Shown here one piece after another: positions 8,270-17,276 of a stretch of 64,000 nt of DNA. The number at the start of each line of letters is the position of its first letter. The first letter of the stretch is position 1. Made by a program: the position numbers and the translations under genes. The stretch lies in NCBI RefSeq assembly GCF_017168235.1, contig NZ_JABFAO010000011.1:245513-309512 (forward strand), in the 5' to 3' direction. The notes below the pieces were generated by a model, which saw nothing but the letters and a program-made list of their open reading frames with translations, did no database searches and was not told the origin of the DNA. Source of the DNA: Rhodococcus sp. KRD197. GTDB lineage: Bacteria > Actinomycetota > Actinomycetes > Mycobacteriales > Mycobacteriaceae.

Positions 8270-8950
8270 GTGGTTTCTCTGATCACCGAGGGCAGCTCGT
8301 TCGACGACAACGGCCGACCGTTCCGCCGCAGGCGTGCGCTCCCCATCACCGCCGTTCTACTCGTCCTCGCACTCCTCGGTGTGTTCACCTGGATGCGCGT
8401 GTTCACTGCAGACGAAGCGGTCACGGCGACGGTCGAGTGCAACGAACCCCCCTCGGAACCCGGGAGTGACGGCACTTTGCCTGCACCGCTGGGTGAGCGC
8501 GTCGACCGCTCCACACTGCTCGACGTCGAACCCGCTCCACTGTCGGCGACACAGGTTCGGGTCTACAACGCCAACGGTGAACGCGGACAGGCTGCCACCG
8601 TCGCAGCCGATCTCAGCGAGTATGGATTCGCCAGCGCTCCGGACGTGCAGGTCGGCAACGATCCGGTGTACCTCGATCAGAACATGCAGTGCCAGGGTCA
8701 GATCCGTTTCGGACCCAACGGCACCGCGGCGGCCAGTACCGTGTGGCTGGCCGCGCCCTGCGCCGAACTCATCCAGGACGGTCGCGCCGACGACACCGTC
8801 GATCTCGCGCTGGGCACCTATTTCACGTCCTTGCAGCCGAACCCCGACGCGGAGTCGGTGCTCCAGTCTCTTGCCGGGATCGCACCGGGCACCGCTGCGC
8901 CGCCACTTGACATCACCTTGCTCGAAGCGGCTCGCTCGGCACGCTGCTGA
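8270..8950 (+). CDS. cei: Envelope integrity protein Cei (LytR C-terminal domain)
   Basis: Single-pass envelope protein, 226 aa, GTG start. A basic stretch RPFRRRRALP precedes a membrane helix at about residues 26-46 (ITAVLLVLALLGVFTWMRV), leaving an extracytoplasmic domain. Residues about 95-190 are a LytR-C domain (VRVYNANGERGQAATVAADL, the usual signature) with cysteines at several positions that could form disulfides outside the cell (VECNE, MQCQGQ, APCAEL, SARC at the C-terminus). The M. tuberculosis homologue Rv2700 is named Cei for its role in cell-envelope integrity. It converges on suhB. Confidence 0.88.
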   Translation: MVSLITEGSSFDDNGRPFRRRRALPITAVLLVLALLGVFTWMRVFTADEAVTATVECNEPPSEPGSDGTLPAPLGERVDRSTLLDVEPAPLSATQVRVYNANGERGQAATVAADLSEYGFASAPDVQVGNDPVYLDQNMQCQGQIRFGPNGTAAASTVWLAAPCAELIQDGRADDTVDLALGTYFTSLQPNPDAESVLQSLAGIAPGTAAPPLDITLLEAARSARC

Positions 8951-8974
8951 GCGTCGGGCGCGCCTGGGCCGCGT

Positions 8975-9898
8975 TCAGTCGGCAGGGATGGGATCGAGCG
9001 CGCCCAGCGCATCCAGGAGGCGGAGGAAGTCCTCTTCGATCCCGGGCGCGAGCGCCACGGTCGCCGCACCTTCGCCGCTCGTGGACATCGGCTTCGGCAC
9101 GATCACCGCAGCACCCGCCTCCTCGGCGATCAACGAACCGGCTGCCCAGTCCCACGGGCTGAGTCCGTGTTCGAAATGGGCGTCCACTGCTCCCGACGCG
9201 ACCATGCACAGATCGAGGGCCGCCGACCCGATTCGCCTGATGTCACGTACCTGCGGGAGCAGTTCCGCAATGATCTTGCCTTGTGTGGCTCGCCGCGCCG
9301 ATCCGTATCCGAAGCCCGTGGCAACGAGAGCGAGCGCGACATCGGAAATCGGATTGCAGGTCAACGTCGCCACATCGCCACTGGACGAGGTTGCCGTTGC
9401 GCCGCGACCGCGTACCGCGCTGTAGAGGATCTCGCGTGCGACATCGACGACCACACCGACGACACTGACGCCGTCCACCTGGACGGCGACCGATATCGCG
9501 TACGCGGGGATCCCGTACAGGAAGTTCACTGTTCCGTCGATGGGATCGAGCACCCACCGAACGCCCTCCACCGACTCGGTGCTCCCGCCGCCCTCCTCCC
9601 CGAGTATGGGATCGGCGGGGCGTCGTTCCGCGAGCAGCGTCCGCAGAACCTGTTCTGCTTCGGTGTCGACGACAGTCACCGGGTCGGTGGGCGTGCTCTT
9701 CGTCTCAACGGGCCCGCGCGCAGCTGCATTTTCGCCCTGCGCGCCGGGTCCGAATACCTCGGGGCGCCGGGCACGCACGTGTGCGGCAGCGGCTGTCGCG
9801 ACCTCCCGCGCGATGTCGGCCAACTCCGACAGGTCGTCTCGGGCGATTTCGGCGAAGTTCTGCGCGGAGTCCTGCGATGCGTTCGACACGGACCCCAT
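8975..9898 (-). CDS. suhB: Inositol monophosphatase family protein SuhB
   Basis: Mg2+- and Li+-sensitive phosphatase that hydrolyses inositol-1-phosphate, supplying myo-inositol for phosphatidylinositol, mannosides and mycothiol. 307 aa from ATG 9898. Motifs: GEEGG (about 100-104), WVLDPIDGTVNFLYG (about 115-129, metal-binding DPIDGT), and the late SPWDWAAGSLIAEEAGA with the second catalytic aspartate. The open frame continues far upstream antisense to ppgK, but the family begins near here (MGSVSNASQDSAQN). Divergent from ppgK, 192 bp apart. Corresponds to Rv2701c. Confidence 0.92.
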   Translation of the reverse strand: MGSVSNASQDSAQNFAEIARDDLSELADIAREVATAAAAHVRARRPEVFGPGAQGENAAARGPVETKSTPTDPVTVVDTEAEQVLRTLLAERRPADPILGEEGGGSTESVEGVRWVLDPIDGTVNFLYGIPAYAISVAVQVDGVSVVGVVVDVAREILYSAVRGRGATATSSSGDVATLTCNPISDVALALVATGFGYGSARRATQGKIIAELLPQVRDIRRIGSAALDLCMVASGAVDAHFEHGLSPWDWAAGSLIAEEAGAAVIVPKPMSTSGEGAATVALAPGIEEDFLRLLDALGALDPIPAD

Positions 9899-10090
9899 CG
9901 CATCACAAACGGCGGGAGGGACACCAGTCGAGCGAAGTTCTCGTGCAAGCGGCGCCGAGCGTGTTCGCCGGGCACGGTGAGCCGATCGTCGGGCACAATA
10001 CGTACGAACAGGCGGGCTCACGAACAGCCGGGCTCGAGAACAGACATGCACTACACGGTTCAGGTCCACGACGGCAGGAGCGGGCGCCAC

Positions 10091-10888
10091 ATGACACAAC
10101 CAGGTTCGGAATCGACCACGACGAGCGCACGGCACGGGTTCGGAGTCGACGTGGGTGGGAGCGGGATCAAAGGCGGCATCGTCGACCTCGTGACCGGCGA
10201 ACTGGTCGGCGACCGCTACAAGATCGAGACACCTCAGCCCTCCACCCCCGAGGCCGTCGCGGCCGTCGTGGCCTCGATCGCGCAGCGCTTCGAGTGGACC
10301 GGACCGGTAGGAGTCACTCTGCCGGCCGTGGTCACCGGCGGGATCGCTCGGTCGGCGGCGAACATCGACAAGTCCTGGATCGACACCGATGCGAGGGCGT
10401 TGTTCGCACGGGCACTCGGGCACGAGAACGTCGTTGTTCTCAACGACGCCGACGCCGCCGGTGTGGCCGAGGACCGCTACGGCGCAGGAAAGGGCCGAAG
10501 CGGAGTGGTGGTGCTGCTGACGTTCGGCACCGGTATCGGGTCGGCGATCCTGCACGACGGCGTACTGCTCCCCAACACCGAACTCGGCCACATGGAAGTG
10601 GGCGGCAAGGAAGCCGAGCACAGGGCGGCGTCCTCGGTGAAAGAGACCAAGGAGCTTTCCTACAAGGAGTGGGCCAAGGAGGTCTCGAGGGTCCTCGAAA
10701 CCTTCGAGGCGCTTCTGTGGCCCGATCTCTTCATCGCGGGCGGCGGAATCAGCCGCAAGAGCGAGAAGTGGATTCCGCTGCTCACCAACCGAACGCCCGT
10801 GGTGGCGGCCACTTTGCAGAACGCCGCAGGCATCGTCGGAGCAGCACTGTTTGCCGACACGGCCGCCGCTAGCGAGCAGGCACGGTAA
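10091..10888 (+). CDS. ppgK: Polyphosphate glucokinase
   Basis: Phosphorylates glucose to glucose-6-phosphate using polyphosphate or ATP; ROK family, cytosolic. 265 aa from ATG 10091. The phosphate-1 loop is GVDVGGSGIKGGIVD at about residues 18-32; the phosphate-2 region is LTFGTGIGSAI, followed by the sugar-contact stretch NTELGHMEVGGKEAEHRAA, which is the PpgK-specific version lacking the CxCGxxGC zinc motif of other ROK proteins. An in-frame ATG 15 codons upstream is possible. The gene lies upstream of sigA in the same direction, as in M. tuberculosis (Rv2702-Rv2703); sigA appears to have its own promoter just after it. Confidence 0.93.
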   Translation: MTQPGSESTTTSARHGFGVDVGGSGIKGGIVDLVTGELVGDRYKIETPQPSTPEAVAAVVASIAQRFEWTGPVGVTLPAVVTGGIARSAANIDKSWIDTDARALFARALGHENVVVLNDADAAGVAEDRYGAGKGRSGVVVLLTFGTGIGSAILHDGVLLPNTELGHMEVGGKEAEHRAASSVKETKELSYKEWAKEVSRVLETFEALLWPDLFIAGGGISRKSEKWIPLLTNRTPVVAATLQNAAGIVGAALFADTAAASEQAR

Positions 10889-10913
10889 CAAAGTTCCGGA
10901 GGGTCGTTACAAT
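10885..10913 (+). promoter_or_regulatory. Candidate sigma-70-type promoter of sigA
   Basis: GTAACA (10885-10890) and TACAAT (10908-10913) are separated by 17 bp, giving 4/6 and 5/6 matches to the housekeeping consensus. The -35 overlaps the last codons of ppgK. Transcription from about 10920 would give a leader of about 90 bases before the sigA GTG at 11012. This is pattern matching only. Confidence 0.45.
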
Positions 10914-11011
10914 GGTTGGTGCCGGTCTGCACGCCGGCACAATCGACAAGACCTCTCCGCCGGAAACAACTCTGGCGTGACGCCGCACGACACCGTCACG
11001 AAAGGGCGTAC

Positions 11012-12418
<1,407 letters not shown>

Positions 12419-12442
12419 GTCGTTCCAACCGAATACTGACAC

Positions 12443-12480
12443 TCGAAAGCCGCCGTCGCCTCCCCGACGGCGGCTTTCGA
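12443..12480. terminator. Bidirectional terminator hairpin between sigA and DUF952 gene
   Basis: Arms TCGAAAGCCGCCGTCG (12443-12458) and its exact complement (12465-12480) form a perfect 16-bp stem with a 6-base loop. It begins 25 bases after the sigA stop and ends 4 bases before the stop of the convergent gene. The A/T-containing ends give short U tracts in either direction. Confidence 0.85.
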
Positions 12481-12483
12481 GCG

Positions 12484-12864
12484 TCAGCGCACCTCTTTCA
12501 AGTCGGGTGGCGCTGTGAACATGCCGCTGGCGTCGGGTAGATAGTCGACGACGTCGGTGACAGCCGCCGTGGGCACTGGGCCGTAGAGGTGCGGAAACCG
12601 CATCGAGTCCGGATCCTGTGGCACGCCCGGTTCCCAAACCACAGGGGCATCCAATCGTTCCGGGTCGAGCAGCAGCAGAACCATGTCTTTGCGACCGAAG
12701 AACAGGCGGTTCGCGGGCAGGTGAACCTGCCTCGCGGTCGAGAGGTGGACGAACCCGACGTCGGCGAGCGAGTCGGGCCTTATCTCACCCGCGGAGCGGG
12801 CCCCGAGCCAGTGCTCGCGGCTGATGATGTGCAGCAACACTCGCGAATCATCCATCGCACCCAT
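12484..12864 (-). CDS. DUF952 domain-containing protein
   Basis: Cytosolic protein of unknown function, 126 aa, DUF952 family. The start at ATG 12864 is chosen because GGGAGG lies six bases upstream; another ATG three codons in is also possible. Conserved stretches are VLLHIISREHW, GFVHLSTARQVHLPANRLF, MVLLLLDPERLDAPVVWE and FPHLYGPVPTAAVTDV; the HLYG-P element with the upstream His is typical of the family fold. Convergent with sigA across a strong hairpin. Confidence 0.85.
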   Translation of the reverse strand: MGAMDDSRVLLHIISREHWLGARSAGEIRPDSLADVGFVHLSTARQVHLPANRLFFGRKDMVLLLLDPERLDAPVVWEPGVPQDPDSMRFPHLYGPVPTAAVTDVVDYLPDASGMFTAPPDLKEVR

Positions 12865-13138
12865 CGGCAACCTCCCGTACTCCCGAGTCTGCCTGTCCCC
12901 TCGATCGTAGTGGGACGACATGAAGCCGACGGATCAGCTGTGAGCGAACACATAGACGGCCCCGCAGGCGCTGCCAGCAGCTTTCCTTGTGTTTCGTGTT
13001 AGTGACAACACAGAGAAACGCGCTCGGGAACAACACGTGACCGCCATACGTCTGAAAGAGTGAACGGACCGCGCCATACCGACGCGGCGGACCGGCCCCA
13101 GGCAATCGGGTCACACCGAACGCCAGTACGGAGGAGTC

Positions 13139-13333
13139 ATGCCCGGAACATTGACCAGCCCACAATTGACAGCTGCCGACCGGTGCGACCGGTGCGGTGC
13201 AGGGGCTCGCGCACGTGTTGTGCTCTCGACCGGTGGAGAACTCCTGTTCTGCGGCCACCACGCGAAAGCGCACGAGGACCGGCTGCGTGAAGTAAACGCA
13301 ACGGTGACGACCGAATCGGACTCCGCAGTTTAG
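13139..13333 (+). CDS. DUF7455 family small zinc-binding protein
   Basis: 64-aa protein with a ribosome site GGAGGAG six bases before the ATG. It has one CxxC knuckle (DRCDRCGA) and a second half FCGHHAKAHEDRL, so a CxxC...CxHH zinc site is likely. The family is widespread in actinobacteria and unassigned. A palindrome-like GTGTT...AACAC lies 130 bases upstream. A perfect 17-bp hairpin follows the gene, shared with the convergent helicase. Confidence 0.8.
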   Translation: MPGTLTSPQLTAADRCDRCGAGARARVVLSTGGELLFCGHHAKAHEDRLREVNATVTTESDSAV

Positions 13334-13359
13334 GTCGGCTAGCAACACCATCATCGACA

Positions 13360-13397
13360 CCAGAACGGGTGGCCACTCATGTGGCCACCCGTTCTGG
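13360..13397. terminator. Bidirectional terminator hairpin
   Basis: CCAGAACGGGTGGCCAC (13360-13376), loop TCAT, and the exact complement at 13381-13397: a perfect 17-bp stem midway between two convergent stops (13333 and 13443). Confidence 0.85.
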
Positions 13398-13442
13398 CGT
13401 TCATACCCCAACGTCGTGCGCAGGTGACAGCTTGCGCGGGGG

Positions 13443-15197
13443 CTACATCTTGCGCAGCTGGGCGATCCGCTCCGACAGTTGATCTGCCGTCGCCATCGCA
13501 GTCGGCGGGCCACCGCACACCCGTCGTAGATCGCCGTGAATCACTCCGTGCGGCTTTCCGGTGCGGTGGTGGTACACCGCGACCAAACTGTTGAGTTCGC
13601 GCCGTAGCGAGGCAAGCTGGCCTGCGGAGGACGCCCGCACCGAGGCGGCCGGGGCCGGCACAGCGGCGGCGGGCGGCGGTGTCGTCGGCTTGTCGATCTG
13701 TTCCTGCTGTCGCTGACGCAGCAGGGCGCGCATCTGCTGAGCATCGAGCAAACCCGGCAGTCCCAGGTAGTCCGCTTCGTCGTCACTCCCGGAGAACGTA
13801 GCGGTCCCGAAAGACGAACCGTCGTAGATGACCTGATCGAGTTCGGCGTCGGCGCCGAGGGAGGTGTACGCCTTCTCTTCCTCGCCGGCTTCGTCCTTCT
13901 GCTTGTTCGCATCGGCCAGCAGTTCGTCATCGAGTCCGTCCTTCTCGCGATGTGGCTTTCCGAGAATGTGATCTCGCTGCGCCTCGAGCTGACTTGCGAG
14001 ATCGAGCAGCACCGGAACCGAGGGCAGAAAGACGCTTGCGGTCTCGCCGGGACGGCGCGATCGCACGAAGCGGCCTATTGCCTGTGCGAAATACAGTGGT
14101 GTCGAGGCGCTGGTCGCGTAGACGCCGACTGCCAGACGCGGGACGTCCACTCCCTCGGACACCATGCGGACAGCGACCATCCACTTCTGGTTGCTTCGGC
14201 CGAATTCGGCGATGCGCGCCGAGGACGTCGGATCGTCGGACAGCACGATGCAGGGGGTTTCGCCAGTAATCACCTCGATCAGCTTCGCGTACGCACGTGC
14301 CACCGTTTGATCGGTTGCGATGACCAGCGCACCCGCGTCAGGCATTCCTCCGCTGCGGAGCTGTTCGAGACGTGTGTTGGCCGCCAGCAGCACCGCAGGC
14401 ATCCAATCGCCCTGCGGGTCCAGTGCGGTGCGCCAGGCTCGGGCCGTCTGCTCTGCGCTGAGCGGCTCGCCGAGGCGCGCGGTGAACTCCTCCCCCGCAT
14501 TGTCCCGCCAGCGCGCCTCGCCGGAGTACGCGAGGAACACAACCGGCCGCACCACGCCATCGGCGAGTGCGTCGGAATAGCCGTAGGAGTGGTCCGCCCG
14601 TGACCGCATCAGACCTTCGTCGTCCGGCTCGTAGTTCACGAACGGGATGGCGCTGTCGTCACTGCGGAATGGCGTTCCGGTCAGCGCGAGCCGCCTGGTG
14701 GCGTCACCGAACGCTTCGCGAATCCCCTCGCCCCAGCTCTTCGCGTCACCGCCGTGGTGGATCTCGTCGAGAATCACCAGAGTCTTCCGGGATTCGGTGC
14801 GGACTCGATGCCGGAACGGGTGCGATGCGATCTGCGCGTACGTGACCACGACCCCGTGATAGTCGCTCGATGTCTGGCCCGTGGAGTTGGAGAACTTCGA
14901 ATCCAGTGCGAGGCCGACGCGCGCTGCGGATTCGGCCCACTGATGTTTGAGGTGCTCGGTCGGGGCGACAACCGTCACCTGATCGACGGTGCGATGCGCA
15001 AGCAGCTCCGAAGCCACGCGCAGGGCGAATGTCGTTTTTCCGGCTCCCGGCGTCGCAACGGCGAGAAAATCTTTGGGTGCGGCCACGAGGTACTTGGTGA
15101 GCGCGCGGCGCTGCCAAGCGCGTAGCGGCGCACCCCCGGCCGCACCGACGGCGGTGTCGGGTGTCGGGTTCGTGGTGTCGGTCATGTCAGCGCTCAC
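13443..15197 (-). CDS. SF2 DEAD/DEAH-box helicase (XPB/RAD25-like)
   Basis: ATP-dependent nucleic acid helicase/translocase, 584 aa, cytosolic. Q-like PLRAWQRRAL, Walker A TPGAGKTT (about 49-56), motif Ia VVAPTEHL, Walker B VILDEIHHGG (about 141-150; DEIH instead of DEAH), motif III LTGTPFRSDD, and motif VI QAIGRFVRSRR show a complete two-domain SF2 engine. After about residue 430 a charged linker and a proline/alanine-rich segment (TTPPPAAAVPAPAASV) lead to a C-terminal helical domain. The start is GTG 15197 or ATG 15185. Its role is not known; DNA repair is a reasonable guess from XPB-type relatives. Confidence 0.85.
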   Translation of the reverse strand: MSADMTDTTNPTPDTAVGAAGGAPLRAWQRRALTKYLVAAPKDFLAVATPGAGKTTFALRVASELLAHRTVDQVTVVAPTEHLKHQWAESAARVGLALDSKFSNSTGQTSSDYHGVVVTYAQIASHPFRHRVRTESRKTLVILDEIHHGGDAKSWGEGIREAFGDATRRLALTGTPFRSDDSAIPFVNYEPDDEGLMRSRADHSYGYSDALADGVVRPVVFLAYSGEARWRDNAGEEFTARLGEPLSAEQTARAWRTALDPQGDWMPAVLLAANTRLEQLRSGGMPDAGALVIATDQTVARAYAKLIEVITGETPCIVLSDDPTSSARIAEFGRSNQKWMVAVRMVSEGVDVPRLAVGVYATSASTPLYFAQAIGRFVRSRRPGETASVFLPSVPVLLDLASQLEAQRDHILGKPHREKDGLDDELLADANKQKDEAGEEEKAYTSLGADAELDQVIYDGSSFGTATFSGSDDEADYLGLPGLLDAQQMRALLRQRQQEQIDKPTTPPPAAAVPAPAASVRASSAGQLASLRRELNSLVAVYHHRTGKPHGVIHGDLRRVCGGPPTAMATADQLSERIAQLRKM

Positions 15198-15399
15198 TGG
15201 CCGCCGGTTCCTGGCATCGATTAAAATTCCTCGCGCTCTCGGTAGCCCTGCAGTGTCCGCCGTGGAGCCTATCGCTCTCCACCGACGCGCTTCGCATCAC
15301 CGCGAGAGTCGAGAGCGCCGCGGACAACGACACGCCGACAGGTCCGCAATAGGGGTGCAACGAGCGTGCGGAGCTCCCGTCGGGAATGCTGGAAGCATC

Positions 15400-16563
15400 A
15401 TGAGTGAAACCGCAGGTGCACCGCGCAGCGCCGAACCGTTGTCGCTGAGACAACCGTTTCGGCTGGTCTGGCGTGTGAGTCTGCGCACAGCGAGCAAGGC
15501 GTGGAGCGACTCGATCTTCAGCAAGGCAGCTACCGCCGCGTTTTGGCAAACCCTTTCGCTGCCACCGCTGCTGCTGGGCGTGCTCGGCAGCCTCGGATTC
15601 GTCGCGGGATGGTTCGGACCCAACACGATCGAGATCATCGAATCCAAGATCGTCACCTTCAGTAGCACCGTGTTCAGCGAAAGCGTTGTCGACGGAATCA
15701 TCGAACCGACAGTCCAGGACATCCTGCAACAGGGCAGAGGCGGAGTGGTCTCGGCCGGGTTCGTGCTCTCGTTGTGGGCGGGATCATCGGCCATCTCGAC
15801 CTTCGTGGATTCGATCGTCGATGCACACGGGCAGCAGGACGCGCGCCATCCGGTCTGGCAACGCATCTTTGCGTTGTTGCTCTACGTCTGCTTCCTGATC
15901 GTCGCGGTGTTCGTGCTCCCCCTCGTCGCCCTGGGCCCGACGTACATGCAGAGATTGCTGCCCGGATCTTGGTTCGAAGTCGGTAGCGAACTGATCGACG
16001 TGCTCTACTACCCGGCGGTGGGTGTGCTACTCATCGCGGGACTGACCACGCTCTACAAGGTCGCCCTGCACACCACACTGCCCTGGCATCGACTGCTCGG
16101 CGGAGCTTTGGTGGCCGGTGTGTTCTTCATGATCACGAGCGCCGCGCTGCGGTTCTACCTGACCTGGATCACCGGCACCGGATACACCTACGGAGCCTTG
16201 GCGACGCCGATTGCGTTCTTGCTCTTCACGTTCTTCCTCGGCTTCGCCGTGGTCCTCGGTGCCGAGTTCAACGCCACGGTGCAGGAGTTCTTCCCGGCGC
16301 GCGCAACACGCATCGCCCAGATGAAGGAGTGGCTCGCCGCACAGGCGCAATCCCAGGACTCAGGCCCGGTCGGCCCGGTCGGCGCCGTGGCATGGCGACT
16401 TGCGACCGGACCCATCCGGCTGGCCGGGGATGGCATCCGCACCCAACGTGCGCAGAACAACCCCGATCCCGAACGCCCAGTCGAAGAGACCGCCGAGGAT
16501 GCCGACGCCGCAAGACCGGCGACGACATCAGGCGATCATTCGCCCTTCTTCAAGCCCTCGTAG
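15400..16563 (+). CDS. YihY/virulence factor BrkB family membrane protein
   Basis: Polytopic inner-membrane protein, 387 aa, ATG 15400. The YihY domain runs from about residue 40 (ATAAFWQTLSLPPLLLGVLG) to about 295; six hydrophobic helices can be picked out, including IFALLLYVCFLIVAVFVLPL and YGALATPIAFLLFTFFLGFA, followed by the family's GAEFNATVQEFF motif. The C-terminal 100 residues are polar and cytosolic. Function unsettled: formerly annotated as ribonuclease BN by mistake. Corresponds to Rv2707. Its 3' end overlaps the convergent DUF3039 gene by 28 bp. Confidence 0.88.
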   Translation: MSETAGAPRSAEPLSLRQPFRLVWRVSLRTASKAWSDSIFSKAATAAFWQTLSLPPLLLGVLGSLGFVAGWFGPNTIEIIESKIVTFSSTVFSESVVDGIIEPTVQDILQQGRGGVVSAGFVLSLWAGSSAISTFVDSIVDAHGQQDARHPVWQRIFALLLYVCFLIVAVFVLPLVALGPTYMQRLLPGSWFEVGSELIDVLYYPAVGVLLIAGLTTLYKVALHTTLPWHRLLGGALVAGVFFMITSAALRFYLTWITGTGYTYGALATPIAFLLFTFFLGFAVVLGAEFNATVQEFFPARATRIAQMKEWLAAQAQSQDSGPVGPVGAVAWRLATGPIRLAGDGIRTQRAQNNPDPERPVEETAEDADAARPATTSGDHSPFFKPS

Positions 16564-16772
16564 ACCTTCTTGCAGTCGGGGCACACCGGCGAACCGGGCT
16601 TGGCCGACTTGGTCACTGGAAAGACCTCTCCGCACAGTGCGACGACGTGCGTCCCCATGACCGCGCTCTCGGCGATCTTGTTCTTCTTGACGTAGTGGAA
16701 GAACTTTGGCCTGTCGTCATCGGTGGTTTCGTCGGGGGCGATCTCGGGACGGTCCTTGGTCTGTGTGCTCAT
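16536..16772 (-). CDS. DUF3039 family small protein
   Basis: 78-aa cytosolic protein, ATG 16772 (MSTQTKDRPEIAPDETTDDD). The conserved core RPKFFHYVKKNKIAESAVMG, HVVALCGEVF and SPVCPDCKKVYEGL carries three cysteines plus a histidine arranged like a small zinc ribbon. Function unknown. Overlaps the 3' end of the BrkB-family gene and is divergent from the DUF3099 gene 85 bp away. Confidence 0.85.
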   Translation of the reverse strand: MSTQTKDRPEIAPDETTDDDRPKFFHYVKKNKIAESAVMGTHVVALCGEVFPVTKSAKPGSPVCPDCKKVYEGLKKGE

Positions 16773-16857
16773 GCTTCGATTATTCCGCACGTTGGGCCGG
16801 TGAGACGAACAACGCCCTCGAGTGCATTCCGACGCAGGTAGTGACAAAGTGGTTGTC

Positions 16858-17226
16858 ATGACGCGAATATCCGAGACTTCGGGCTCGACCGAGATCGGTT
16901 CTGCTCGTCACCCCGCACTCATCACCGAAGCACAGAGCTCAATCGAGGAACAGCATCGCGCGAGGGTGCGCAAGTACATGTTCATCATGTCCTTCCGCAT
17001 TCCGGCGCTCGTGCTGGCAGCCATCTCCTACAGCATGTGGGCGAACCCCTGGATCGCCATGGCGATCGTCGGGGCATCGATTCCTTTGCCGTGGATGGCT
17101 GTCCTCATCGCCAACGATCGCCCACCACGTTCCGCCGACGAAGTCAGCCGCTTCGACGGACGTGTCGGGCAGCGTAAGGCAGTCGAGTCACGCGATCATC
17201 GAGTGATCGACGCGAGCGAGGACTGA
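16858..17226 (+). CDS. DUF3099 family membrane protein
   Basis: 122-aa protein with two membrane helices at about residues 42-58 (MFIMSFRIPALVLAAISY) and 63-85 (NPWIAMAIVGASIPLPWMAVL), then a cytosolic tail NDRPPRSADEVSRFDG. This matches Rv2709. ATG 16858 is preferred over an upstream ATG at 16822, which only adds a short unrelated leader. Unknown function. The methyltransferase gene follows 50 bp downstream. Confidence 0.85.
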   Translation: MTRISETSGSTEIGSARHPALITEAQSSIEEQHRARVRKYMFIMSFRIPALVLAAISYSMWANPWIAMAIVGASIPLPWMAVLIANDRPPRSADEVSRFDGRVGQRKAVESRDHRVIDASED

Positions 17227-17276
17227 CGCTCTCCACTCCCGAATGGTGCCCCCTCGGGAGCTGAAAGACTGTCCGA

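Noticed and set aside
9899-10891. Leftward open frame upstream of suhB that could lengthen it to over 600 aa
   Set aside because: It is antisense to the clearly conserved ppgK and the added sequence has no family resemblance; suhB ends at ATG 9898.
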